A stretch of 64,000 nt of DNA from Candidatus Palauibacter rhopaloidicola (GTDB lineage: Bacteria > Gemmatimonadota > Gemmatimonadetes > Palauibacterales > Palauibacteraceae). Both the position numbers and the translations under genes were made by a program. The stretch lies in the NCBI GenBank assembly GCA_026914155.1, contig JAPPGH010000050.1, positions 62,001-126,000 of the forward strand. The letters run 5' to 3'. The first letter of the stretch is position 1; each line of letters opens with the position of its first letter. This document shows, piece after piece, positions 1-7,286 of the stretch. The notes beneath the pieces are model-generated. The model was not told where the DNA came from. It saw only the letters and a list, made by a program, of their open reading frames with translations, and did no database searches.

Positions 1-207
1 CGCCGCGCGATCGAGGAGCCTCCTCTCGGTGATCGCTTCCGGAAGGTCGAGGGCGCGACCCAGGCGAATCGGCTCGGGGACGGTCTCGTCGACGAGTTCG
101 CCAAGGCTCTCCGCGCCGATCGCCTCCAGCATCGGACCGATGTCCGAGGGCGCCAATCCTATGTGGCGCCCGGCGAACTCGCCGAACGGCTCCATCTCCA
201 ACTGCAT
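1..207 (-). CDS. gcvP: Glycine dehydrogenase (P-protein), N-terminal fragment cut by window edge
   Basis: Only the first 69 or so codons are present; the gene continues past the left edge. The reading starts at the ATG at 205-207 and encodes an N-terminus with the element FAGRHIG followed by MLEAIGAESLGELVDETVP and IRL. This is the opening of full-length, single-chain GcvP rather than of the split GcvPA subunit. GcvP is the PLP-dependent decarboxylase of the glycine cleavage complex and passes the aminomethyl group to the lipoyl arm of GcvH. Its start lies 16 bp downstream of the gcvH stop, so the two are cotranscribed. Whether the protein is one chain or split cannot be seen from this fragment. 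Confidence 0.85.
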   Translation of the reverse strand, partial: MQLEMEPFGEFAGRHIGLAPSDIGPMLEAIGAESLGELVDETVPEPIRLGRALDLPEAITERRLLDRAA

Positions 208-223
208 GTTCAGGAGCGGGCCG

Positions 224-625
224 TCAGACCTCGTCCGCGTCGGCGACGAGGGCGGCGTACTGTTCGGCGGTAAGGAGGTCGTTGAAGTCCTCGGGCGCTT
301 CCAACTCGAGCCGGATCATCCATCCTTCACCGTAGGGATCGCTGTTGACGAGGCCGGGGTCGGCCTCCAGCGCTTCGTTGACCGCCACGATCGCCCCGGC
401 CGCCGGACAGAAGAGTTCGGAGACGGTCTTCACGGCCTCGACGGTCCCGAAGGCCTCCATCTGCCCGAACTCTTCGCCGGGCGCGGGGAGTTCGACGTAG
501 ACCACATCGCCCAGTTCGCCCTGAGCGTAGTCCGTGATCCCGATCAAGACCTCGCCGTCGACGTCGGTTTCCCGCACGTATTCGTGCTCGGGCGTGTATC
601 TGAGGTCTTCCGGAATGTCCGACAT
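224..625 (-). CDS. gcvH: Glycine cleavage system H protein
   Basis: GcvH is the small lipoylated carrier that shuttles the aminomethyl intermediate between the P, T and L proteins in the cytoplasm. At 133 aa the length is normal for the family. The N-terminal YTPEHEYV element and the lipoyl attachment region TVEAVKTVSEL are clear, with Lys66 the expected lipoylation site. The ATG at 623-625 is preceded by a modest AAAGG Shine-Dalgarno sequence. A good sigma-70-type promoter lies upstream at 679-708. gcvP follows immediately, while gcvT is not in the window, so this is a gcvH-gcvP operon rather than gcvTHP. Confidence 0.97.
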   Translation of the reverse strand: MSDIPEDLRYTPEHEYVRETDVDGEVLIGITDYAQGELGDVVYVELPAPGEEFGQMEAFGTVEAVKTVSELFCPAAGAIVAVNEALEADPGLVNSDPYGEGWMIRLELEAPEDFNDLLTAEQYAALVADADEV

Positions 626-678
626 GCGTACCTTTGCCTTTGCTTCGGATCGAACGTCTCTGGGGTGGCGGCGTGGGG

Positions 679-708
679 ACTATACCCGAGCCGCGAGCCG
701 GGCGTCAA
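679..708 (-). promoter_or_regulatory. Probable sigma-70-type promoter of gcvH-gcvP
   Basis: Read on the minus strand, a -35 TTGACG (703-708) and a -10 TATAGT (679-684) are separated by 18 bp, leaving a leader of about 45 nt before the gcvH ATG. The gap is too short for a glycine riboswitch and I see none. The call rests on hexamer matches only. Confidence 0.6.
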
Positions 709-720
709 GCAATTCTGCCG

Positions 721-1398
721 CTAGTCGCCCGAAGCGAGTCTGCGCCGGGCTTTGCGATCCTTTCTGATCCGCTTCCGCGCGTCCCTCGCGCTCTCGCCCG
801 GGTGTCGCTCGACGACGTCCACCCCTCCCATGCAGACGAGACCGCTGAGGCGGATGACGGGAGCGTCCGGGGCTGGCGGCGTGCCGGGTTCGGGCATGCT
901 GACGCCCCCCATGAGCGCGATGCCTCCCCACTCGACGCGGACCCCCGGTGGGACGACGATGTCCACGCCTCCCATGAGCGCGAGGAGCCGGACCGAAACC
1001 GTCTCGGTCGCGAATGCCGCCTGCCTGAAGTCGAGATCCGTACCTCCCATGACGGTGACGGCGGTGAGCTGGCGCGGAGGAACCCAACTGCCCTTGCGCT
1101 CGGTCGCCCCCCAGATCGAGACGATGAGGTCGTGCTCCTGGACGGGTCGCGCCGGATCCACCGGCACGGAGGCGGCCGGCGAGGGCTCGGGTACCGCCGG
1201 GCGGGTTTCGCTTCGGAGGGCGGGGAGGTCTCGCTCGAGCGCGACGAGCTCCGCCCGGGTGCGCGCGGCGTACGCGATGTCCAGGCGGCGTTCCAGTTCG
1301 GTCGTATTCATGGCGTCGCGCGCGAAGTGCGCGCAGAGACGGTCCACCGTCGCCTGCCGCTCCTCCGGCGACAACGCCTTCTCTTGGCTGTCCGTCAT
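721..1398 (-). CDS. DUF1707 domain plus LiaF-like C-terminal domain protein
   Basis: This 225-aa protein has a DUF1707-type helical domain at about residues 12-60 (ERQATVDRLCAHFARD ... LERRLDIAYAARTRAEL) and a repetitive beta-rich C-terminal half with the repeated phrase MGGV/MGGT. The second half resembles the C-terminal domain of LiaF/YvqF-type cell-wall-stress proteins. No transmembrane helix is evident, which differs from full LiaF proteins. DUF1707/LiaF-C proteins are common in actinobacteria and related soil bacteria, and their biochemical role is unknown; an envelope-stress link is family inference only. The ATG is preceded by GGAGGAG. The gene stands alone, pointing toward gcvH, with no obvious partner. 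Confidence 0.8.
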   Translation of the reverse strand: MTDSQEKALSPEERQATVDRLCAHFARDAMNTTELERRLDIAYAARTRAELVALERDLPALRSETRPAVPEPSPAASVPVDPARPVQEHDLIVSIWGATERKGSWVPPRQLTAVTVMGGTDLDFRQAAFATETVSVRLLALMGGVDIVVPPGVRVEWGGIALMGGVSMPEPGTPPAPDAPVIRLSGLVCMGGVDVVERHPGESARDARKRIRKDRKARRRLASGD

Positions 1399-1552
1399 CT
1401 CCTCCTCGCCGTCTGGCCGGCCTGATTCTCACGCAAGGTGGCGGGGCTAGCAAGGCAAAAAAACTTGCCGCACGGGCGAGCGCACGGCATCATGGCGCAC
1501 AGCAGGTGTTTTTCGTGCCCTGTCCGTGAACCCTTTGGAAGGAGGTGATCTA

Positions 1553-1618
1553 GTGTCTGCAGGATGTAGAACCGGGTCTGACTCGGCACGGGCAAGCGAT
1601 CGCCTCGAGGCAGCGTAA
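1553..1618 (+). CDS. Possible 21-codon ORF behind an extreme Shine-Dalgarno sequence
   Basis: A GTG-initiated frame of 21 codons ends in TAA. It begins 7 nt after AAGGAGG in the stretch AAGGAGGTGATC (1539-1550), which is perfectly complementary over 12 nt to the usual 3' end of 16S rRNA. A start-stop ATGTAG also occurs at 1564-1569. The peptide has no recognisable family and is not rich in a single amino acid, so it is not an obvious attenuator leader. The segment ends in a strong terminator at 1714-1753. It may instead be a non-coding RNA with an anti-anti-SD element. Coding status is uncertain. Confidence 0.3.
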   Translation: MSAGCRTGSDSARASDRLEAA

Positions 1619-1713
1619 CCGGTCCTGAACCGGTGGCGCTCGAGACATGCGCCGACCTGAAAGCTGCGGTGCCTCGCCGGCGTCGCGTCGAGTCAGGTTT
1701 CGGTTGAGACAAG

Positions 1714-1753
1714 AGCCGGCCGCGGGTTTCACGCTCGCGGCCGGCTTCCTTTT
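1714..1753 (+). terminator. Rho-independent terminator between the short element and dapF
   Basis: A GCCGGCCGCG arm (1715-1724) pairs perfectly with CGCGGCCGGC (1736-1745), extended by one A-T pair, around an 11-nt loop. It is followed by a T-rich tail (TTCCTTTT). It lies about 20 bp before dapF and well after any plus-strand gene, so it must end the short transcript that begins before 1539. Confidence 0.75.
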
Positions 1754-1773
1754 CATCCCCCTCTGCTCTGAAG

Positions 1774-2577
1774 ATGTCGTTATTCAGCAAATACACCGGA
1801 GCCGGCAACGACTTCGTGATCGTGCGCGGCGAAGAACTGGGGCTCCGGGATGCGGGGGCCCTGGCGGCCGCGCTGTGCCCCCGCGCGACGGGCGTCGGCG
1901 TGGACGGGTTGATCACGGTCCGCAGCCTGAGCGAGGAGGTCGTCCGCCTCCGGTTCTTCAATCGCGACGGCTCCGAGTTTTCCACCTGCGGGAACGGCTC
2001 GCGCTGCGCGGCGCGCTACGCGGTGGACCGCGGGCTCGTGCCCCCCGATCACATCCTCGTGACGGACGACGGTGAGATCCTGGCGCGGGTACGGGAGGAC
2101 GGCGTGGCGCTGGAATACGCGCTCGATGCCCGTGTGGAACGCGAGTTGCGCGTGCCCGTCGAAGCCGAGAGGCGGCGGGAACGGGACGCCTGGCTGGTGC
2201 GGATGGGGACGGCACACCTCGTGGTCCCCGTACCGTCCGTGGACGTGGAGGACTTCGACGATCTCTGCCGACCCCTGCGGTGGCGGGAGGATGTCGGTCC
2301 TGGCGGGGCGAACGTACACCTTGTCGCCCGTGACGGAGGGACTGCGCTCATCCGCACCTTCGAACGGGGCGTGGAGGGAGAGACGCTCGCCTGCGGCAGC
2401 GGCTGCATGGCGGTGGCGTTCGCGCTCCGGGCCGCGGGCGAGGCGGGGGACCGGGTCGAGTTCCTCGTGCGGTCCGGGGCCGCGTTGACGGTGGAGTTCC
2501 TCGAGGCGGGGCGGATCCGGCTCAGCGGACCGGCGGTGTTCATCTTCGATGGCGTCTTCCCCGAAACCGCGCCCTGA
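1774..2577 (+). CDS. dapF: Diaminopimelate epimerase
   Basis: DapF interconverts LL- and meso-diaminopimelate for peptidoglycan and lysine synthesis in the cytoplasm, without a cofactor. The 267-aa product has the N-terminal KYTGAGNDF signature and both active-site cysteines: Cys72 in STCGNGSRC and Cys207 in LACGSGCM. Length is normal. The ATG at 1774 lies just after a terminator, so its promoter is probably close or inside the terminator region. mutY follows immediately. No other dap genes are nearby. Confidence 0.97.
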   Translation: MSLFSKYTGAGNDFVIVRGEELGLRDAGALAAALCPRATGVGVDGLITVRSLSEEVVRLRFFNRDGSEFSTCGNGSRCAARYAVDRGLVPPDHILVTDDGEILARVREDGVALEYALDARVERELRVPVEAERRRERDAWLVRMGTAHLVVPVPSVDVEDFDDLCRPLRWREDVGPGGANVHLVARDGGTALIRTFERGVEGETLACGSGCMAVAFALRAAGEAGDRVEFLVRSGAALTVEFLEAGRIRLSGPAVFIFDGVFPETAP

Positions 2578-2593
2578 GCCGGAGGTGTCCGCG

Positions 2594-3643
2594 GTGGCGG
2601 CGCCGCTGCTGGAGTGGTTCGACGCGCGGCGGCGGGACGGCGTCGCGTGGCGCGGAGAACGGGACCCCTACGCACTCCTCGTAGCCGAGGTCATGGCGCA
2701 GCAGACGCGCGTGGAGACGGCGGCGCCGTACCATCGGCGGTTCATGGATCGCTTTCCCGACGTTCGGACGCTCGCGGAAGCGGAAGAGGACGAAGTCCTC
2801 GGCCTCTGGGAGGGATTGGGATACTACGCGCGGGCCCGCAACCTGCGGCGGGCGGCGCGGCGCGTGGTGTCGGACTACGGCGGCCGGATCCCGCGGGCGG
2901 TGTCGGAGCTGCGGACGCTCCCGGGGGTGGGCCCGTATACGGCGGGCGCCGTAGCCAGCGTCGCGTTCGGGCTGCCGGAACCCGCGGTCGATGGGAACGC
3001 ACGCCGCGTCCTGTCGCGCCTGGGCGATCTCGAGACGGCCTCTCCCTCCGAGCTTGACCGGGCCGCGCGAACCCTGCTCGGCGAGGCCTCGGACCGGCCG
3101 GGCGATGTGAACCAGGCGCTGATGGATCTCGGGAGCGCGGTCTGTACGCCGCGCCGTCCGCGGTGCGGGGCGTGCCCGCTGTCGAAAGGATGTCTGGCGC
3201 GGCGACGGGGCACGGTCGGGCAACGACCGCCGCTGAAGAGGCGCGCTCGATCCCCCGAGCGGGTCGAGGCGGCGGCCGTGGTCCGCCGCGGCCGACGGGT
3301 GCTCGTGCTGCGGCGGCCGTCGAGCGGGCTCCTGGGCGGCCTGTGGGACTTCCCCTCCGTCCGGCTGTCCTCGCCCACCCCGCCCGCGGCGGCGCTCACA
3401 AGCGCTCTCCGGGAACGGTTCGGCCTCGACTGTCGCGTGGGCGAGGAGATTCGCGTGCTGCGGCATACGTTCAGCCACTTCCGTCTGCGGCTCGCGGTGC
3501 ACGGGGCCGATTGGCGATCCGGTGAGGTCGCGCACCGGCGGCCGCACCGCTGGGTGGGCGCCGGGGGGTTCGGCGATCTCGCTTTTCCCGCCTATCTCCG
3601 ACGGCTGATTGACGAGGATGTTTCCCCGAGAAAGGCGAGGTAG
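2594..3643 (+). CDS. mutY: A/G-specific adenine DNA glycosylase
   Basis: MutY removes adenine mispaired with 8-oxoguanine. The endonuclease III-like fold is complete: VMAQQTRVETAAPY (helix with the catalytic Glu), the helix-hairpin-helix LPGVGPYTAGAVAS, the catalytic Asp in AVDGNARR, and a 4Fe-4S loop with spacing C-x6-C-x2-C-x5-C. A C-terminal NUDIX-like 8-oxoG recognition domain follows, with RHTFSHFRL. I place the start at GTG 2594, which has GGAGG at 2581-2585 with an 8-nt gap. An ATG at 2549 would overlap dapF by 29 bp and lacks such a site. The 3' end overlaps the convergent MBL gene by 52 bp. Confidence 0.95.
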   Translation: MAAPLLEWFDARRRDGVAWRGERDPYALLVAEVMAQQTRVETAAPYHRRFMDRFPDVRTLAEAEEDEVLGLWEGLGYYARARNLRRAARRVVSDYGGRIPRAVSELRTLPGVGPYTAGAVASVAFGLPEPAVDGNARRVLSRLGDLETASPSELDRAARTLLGEASDRPGDVNQALMDLGSAVCTPRRPRCGACPLSKGCLARRRGTVGQRPPLKRRARSPERVEAAAVVRRGRRVLVLRRPSSGLLGGLWDFPSVRLSSPTPPAAALTSALRERFGLDCRVGEEIRVLRHTFSHFRLRLAVHGADWRSGEVAHRRPHRWVGAGGFGDLAFPAYLRRLIDEDVSPRKAR

Positions 3644-4401
3644 GCGCGGATCGTGAGATCCGCCGCCGCGTGGTGCGAAGCGGGAAGATCCCCGTAGACC
3701 GCAGCCCGGATCCGTTCGGGAGTCCGGGCGCCGGCCGCCAGCGCCCGCCGGACGGACGCCACGCGCCGGAGCCGGTGCGCGCTGCACTCTTCGAGGCGGC
3801 CGAGCGCATCCTCGACGGGGGGGCCGTGCCCGGGGAGCAGGCGCTCGGGACGGAGGGCCGCGAGGCGCGCCAGACTCGCAAGGTACGCCCTGACGGACCC
3901 ATCCGGGTAAGCAATCATGGTGCTCCCCTCTCCGAGCACGAGATCCCCCGTGAAGAGGGCGCGCGAGGGTTCGAGGAGGTAGCAGAGGTGGTCCGCGGAA
4001 TGACCGGGGGTCGGGATCGCCCGCAGTCGGAACCCCCCTCCGGGCTCCATGGCTTCGTCATCCGCCAGCGCGCGACCCGCCGACCCCACGCGGTCGAGGG
4101 TGGCGGAGGAGGCGCGGAGCTCTCCCCAGCGGGCGGCGGCATCCGCCGCGGACGCCGCGTGGTCGCCGTGTGCGTGCGTCAGACAGACCGCCGCCACGGG
4201 TCTTCCGGCGATCACGTCATCGACGCGGCCGAGATGCGCTTCGTCCCGCGGTCCGGGGTCCAGAACGATCAGCGGTCCGGTCCCGATCACATACGTCTGC
4301 GTCCCGGTCAGGGTGAGCGGGCCCGGGTTGTCGGCGCGAACCGCCGTGATGCCAGGCCCGTGCCGGGAGACGTGTTTCCCGGACCCGAGATCGGAGGTCA
4401 C
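3592..4401 (-). CDS. MBL-fold metallo-hydrolase, LACTB2-like
   Basis: The 269-aa product is a metallo-beta-lactamase-fold hydrolase. The metal ligand motif THAHGDHAAS (HxHxDH) is present, followed by TPGHSADHL, FTGDLVLGEG and LPGHGP, which supply the other metal ligands. After the core comes a helical C-terminal segment (residues about 200-260) typical of the LACTB2/endoribonuclease-like subgroup. The substrate cannot be deduced. Its ATG overlaps the TGA of the NUDIX gene (ATGA, 4 nt), implying translational coupling in a Yip1-NUDIX-MBL operon. The tail overlaps the end of convergent mutY. Confidence 0.9.
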   Translation of the reverse strand: MTSDLGSGKHVSRHGPGITAVRADNPGPLTLTGTQTYVIGTGPLIVLDPGPRDEAHLGRVDDVIAGRPVAAVCLTHAHGDHAASAADAAARWGELRASSATLDRVGSAGRALADDEAMEPGGGFRLRAIPTPGHSADHLCYLLEPSRALFTGDLVLGEGSTMIAYPDGSVRAYLASLARLAALRPERLLPGHGPPVEDALGRLEECSAHRLRRVASVRRALAAGARTPERIRAAVYGDLPASHHAAADLTIRAYLAFLGETSSSISRRR

Positions 4402-5159
4402 GGGACTTCGTCGTATCCCGGGTCTCCAGGTGCGAGCGGCGTGGCTCCCTCCTCACCGACGCCGAGTCTGACCAGCGCGGGTTCCACCTGCAGATCGCTG
4501 AGCGCCGCGATGGCCTCCTCGACCGACGGGAAGCCGGCGAGGCGCTCGATTGTCCTCGCTGTGGGAAACATCATGGGCAGCCGGCCGGCCGAGAAGCGCC
4601 GGAGGGCCGCGGCGGGCGTCGTCCAGATGGCCGCCTCGTGTTCCGCTGTGAGGCTCACGGAACCCGGCCGCTCCTCCAGCGAGAGGAGGAAGAAACGGGT
4701 GTCGAACCGCAGCGCCGCACCCCGCGGTGTGATCCAGCGTGCGAAATACGCCATGCGCGTGGACGAAAAGTCGAGTTCGAGACGCTCCGCCACCTGCGAG
4801 AACGAGATGCGCTCCGCGAGCAACGATCGGCGAGCCCCGGCGAGTGCGTCCGATCCGATGCCGCGCGGCGGCGCCGGCATGATGCCCGTCTCCTCGAACA
4901 GTTCCCGCAGTGCCGCCACACACGCGGCCGCTTCGCCTACGCCCGGGAGTCGGGCCGCCCAGGTCGCGCGGGTGTCATCCGCGTCGATCGCACCGCCCGG
5001 GAAGGCCCACGCCCCGGCGCCGAACCGGGCGTCGGCGGGGCGCTGAAGCAGGAGGAACTCCAGCCCGGCGCGCGCCTGGGTCGCGACGACGACCGTAGCG
5101 GCGGGCCGCGGAATCGCGGCGGTCGACCCGGGATTGGCGCCGCCTGAACGGGCGCTCAA
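4398..5159 (-). CDS. NUDIX hydrolase, NUDT19-like
   Basis: This is a NUDIX-superfamily phosphohydrolase of about 253 aa. Key elements are AWAFPGGAID near residue 40 and the NUDIX box core ALRELFEETGIMP, with an insertion between the glycine pair and the box as in NUDT19/CoA-type members. The C-terminal FSAGRLPMMFPTARTIERLA segment also fits that group. I chose TTG 5159, which overlaps the Yip1 gene stop (TTTGA); no ATG or GTG is suitably placed, so the start is less certain than the frame. The gene sits between Yip1 and MBL genes with overlaps on both sides. The substrate, perhaps CoA or another nucleoside diphosphate derivative, is unknown. Confidence 0.85.
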   Translation of the reverse strand: MSARSGGANPGSTAAIPRPAATVVVATQARAGLEFLLLQRPADARFGAGAWAFPGGAIDADDTRATWAARLPGVGEAAACVAALRELFEETGIMPAPPRGIGSDALAGARRSLLAERISFSQVAERLELDFSSTRMAYFARWITPRGAALRFDTRFFLLSLEERPGSVSLTAEHEAAIWTTPAAALRRFSAGRLPMMFPTARTIERLAGFPSVEEAIAALSDLQVEPALVRLGVGEEGATPLAPGDPGYDEVP

Positions 5160-5857
5160 ACTCCGCTTGCCACCCGGGCGATGACGAGCAGGACTCCCAG
5201 CAGCACGAAGGCGATCGGCAGGGCGGCCGCAAGCAGCCACGCCGCGAAGGCTCTTCCGGTCGTGGTCCGGTGCGCTTCCCGCAGGCCGATCACGGTCAGC
5301 ACGATTCCCCAGATACCCGCCACCAGGCCGCCGATGAACGGGACGATGGCGAACACGCCGGGGCCGCAGGCGTAGCAGATGGTGCGAACCGTTGCCGTGA
5401 GGCTTCGACGCCCGGGGACCAGCACCAACACGAACACATGGAGGACCAGGCTCGCGATGATGAGGTATAGCACCGCCCAGAAGGGGGCGAGGAAGAAGTC
5501 CGCCAGCCTGCCGATGGAGCCGGCGCTGTCCGTCCCATCCGGCAGGGCGACGTTCATGATCTCGGCGAGCGTCTCGACGAGGCCCGGTTGCGTCGTCGGC
5601 AGCAGCGCACCCCAGGTCAGCGAGAGCGCGGCTGTCAGGACGCTGATCACGAGATAGTAGAGGACCGGGCGCACCGCGGCGCGATCGAAAGGCCCGTCGG
5701 CGAAGAAGGCGGCGGGCTCGAACACGCTCCGGCGCCACGTCTCGACCAGGTTCAGCGGGAAGGATACGGCCGGATCCTCCCATGCGGGCAGGTTGACGTC
5801 TCCCGTGCCCTCGCCGTAACCGGTCCGCTCCTCACCGGATGTCGCGTACGTCATCAT
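5156..5857 (-). CDS. Yip1-domain integral membrane protein
   Basis: The 233-aa product has a soluble N-terminal tail of about 30 residues, then roughly five hydrophobic segments (for example YYLVISVLTAALSLTW, AVLYLIIASLVLHVFVLVLV and GVFAIVPFIGGLVAGIWGIV). The arrangement and the Tyr/Gly-rich loops match Yip1-family proteins, which in bacteria have no settled function. It begins 19 bp downstream of dnaN and is probably read through from it. The stop overlaps the TTG start of the NUDIX gene. Confidence 0.8.
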   Translation of the reverse strand: MMTYATSGEERTGYGEGTGDVNLPAWEDPAVSFPLNLVETWRRSVFEPAAFFADGPFDRAAVRPVLYYLVISVLTAALSLTWGALLPTTQPGLVETLAEIMNVALPDGTDSAGSIGRLADFFLAPFWAVLYLIIASLVLHVFVLVLVPGRRSLTATVRTICYACGPGVFAIVPFIGGLVAGIWGIVLTVIGLREAHRTTTGRAFAAWLLAAALPIAFVLLGVLLVIARVASGV

Positions 5858-5876
5858 TTCGGGTTCGCGACGCGAC

Positions 5877-7004
5877 TCAGTCGAGGATGCGCAGCGGCAT
5901 GACGAGGCAGAGATAGTCGGGTTCGCCGCTCGCGGGAGAGAAGGTCGCCGCTCGTTCCGGCGCCTTGAACGTCATTCGAACATCCTCCTCCGGCATGTGC
6001 CGCAACACCTCGAGTAGGTACGTCGCATTGAAGCCGATCTGGATGTCCTCTCCCTCGTAGTCCAGCGACAGCGCGTCCTCCGCCTCCCCGAGATCCGGCG
6101 TCTGGACCTTGAACCCGAGGTCGCCGGACTTGAAGGAGAGGCGCACCCGCCTCGTCGAGTCGTCCGCCATCACCGCGACGCGCCGCACCGCCGTCTCGAG
6201 AGCGGCGCGATTCACGGTCGCAACCTTGTCGTTGTCCTTCGGGATGACCTGCTCGTAATTCGGATACGGCCCCTCGATGAGCGAAGTGAAGACCTCCCGG
6301 TCCGCGGACCGGAACGCCAGGTGGTTCTCCGAACGGGCGACCTGAAGGACGGTGTCCGCCGGATACAGCTTCTGCACCTGGTTCAGCGCCTTGGGCGGAA
6401 TGATGAGGTCCACCTCTGCCGGCGAGCCGCTGACATCCAGCTCGCCTGACATCTTCGCCAGCCGGTGGCCGTTCGTTGCGACCATGACGGTCGCCGCCTC
6501 GCGCAACTGCCACAGAATTCCGTTCAGAATCGGCCGGCTGTCCTCCGTCGAAACGGCGAAGCTCGTGCGCTCGATCAGCGTCTGCAGCTCGCCGGCGGAC
6601 ATCTCCCAGCCGCCGGCGAAGTCGACGTCCGGGAAATCCGGGAACTCGTCCGGGGCCTGTCCGTAGAGGCGGAACTTGCTCCGGCCGCACTCGATGTCCA
6701 CTCCGGATGCGGCCGCGTCACGATCTCCTCCCGCAGCGGCGAACTTCACCGGCGCGTCGTCCAGCACGCGCGAGATTTCGAGGAGCTGTCTCGCGGGTAG
6801 CGCGACGACCCCTGCTTCGGAGATATCGGCCGGCACGGACAGCGAGACGAAGATGGACATGTCCGTGCCGCTCAACCGCACGGCATCGTCCTCCGCATGG
6901 ATCAGAATGTTCGAGAGAACCGGGAGCGCCGCTCGCGTCGGGACGGCGGCAGCGGTCGCCGCCAGCCCCTTCTGGAGGGCCTCTCGGGTGATCGAGAATC
7001 TCAT
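5877..7004 (-). CDS. dnaN: DNA polymerase III beta subunit (sliding clamp)
   Basis: DnaN is the ring-shaped clamp that tethers the replicative polymerase. The 375-aa length, the N-terminus (MRFSITREALQKGLAATAAA, LPVLSNILI) and the C-terminal YLCLVMPLRIL ending are typical, and three similar clamp subdomains can be followed. The ATG has GGAG upstream. It lies downstream of dnaA in the same orientation across a 282-bp gap, the usual dnaA-dnaN arrangement at bacterial origins. Confidence 0.98.
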   Translation of the reverse strand: MRFSITREALQKGLAATAAAVPTRAALPVLSNILIHAEDDAVRLSGTDMSIFVSLSVPADISEAGVVALPARQLLEISRVLDDAPVKFAAAGGDRDAAASGVDIECGRSKFRLYGQAPDEFPDFPDVDFAGGWEMSAGELQTLIERTSFAVSTEDSRPILNGILWQLREAATVMVATNGHRLAKMSGELDVSGSPAEVDLIIPPKALNQVQKLYPADTVLQVARSENHLAFRSADREVFTSLIEGPYPNYEQVIPKDNDKVATVNRAALETAVRRVAVMADDSTRRVRLSFKSGDLGFKVQTPDLGEAEDALSLDYEGEDIQIGFNATYLLEVLRHMPEEDVRMTFKAPERAATFSPASGEPDYLCLVMPLRILD

Positions 7005-7286
7005 TTCAACTCCGGCGGTATCGGTTCGGGTTTTCCACCGTGGGTTCTACGGTTGCGTATGATATACGTATCAACGGAGTAGTAGTAGAGCCTGTCGAAG
7101 TGTCGAAAACACGGGATTCCCCATGTCCGTCGCGGCCCGGAACGCTGCGTCCGCTGTCGACACACCGACACGGTTGTCGAAGCTCCGGGGAAACCGTGGC
7201 ACCTCGACGGGGACTCCGCGCCCGCCGGTGTGCGTGAGGAGCAGGTCTTCGTCCGGTTTTGCACATCGTAGTGGACGAACGCGCCA
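7005..7286 (-). other. dnaA-dnaN intergenic region, candidate oriC element
   Basis: This 282-bp gap carries a DnaA-box match TTTTGCACA (7257-7265), a one-mismatch box TTTTCCACC (7031-7039), two adjacent 8-mers TGTCGAAG and TGTCGAAA (7093-7108), further TGTCGA copies near 7155 and 7175, and the only locally AT-rich patch (about 7054-7090). These are origin-like traits, but no dense cluster of consensus boxes is visible, so the real origin could lie elsewhere nearby. The same gap must also hold the dnaN promoter. Confidence 0.35.

Noticed and set aside
626..720. Glycine riboswitch upstream of gcvH
   Set aside because: The leader is only about 45 nt after the predicted promoter, far too short for the tandem aptamer, and no conserved core is visible.
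1539..1550. Remnant of a 16S rRNA gene
   Set aside because: The match is complementary to the 16S tail, not identical to it, and no neighbouring rRNA sequence is present.
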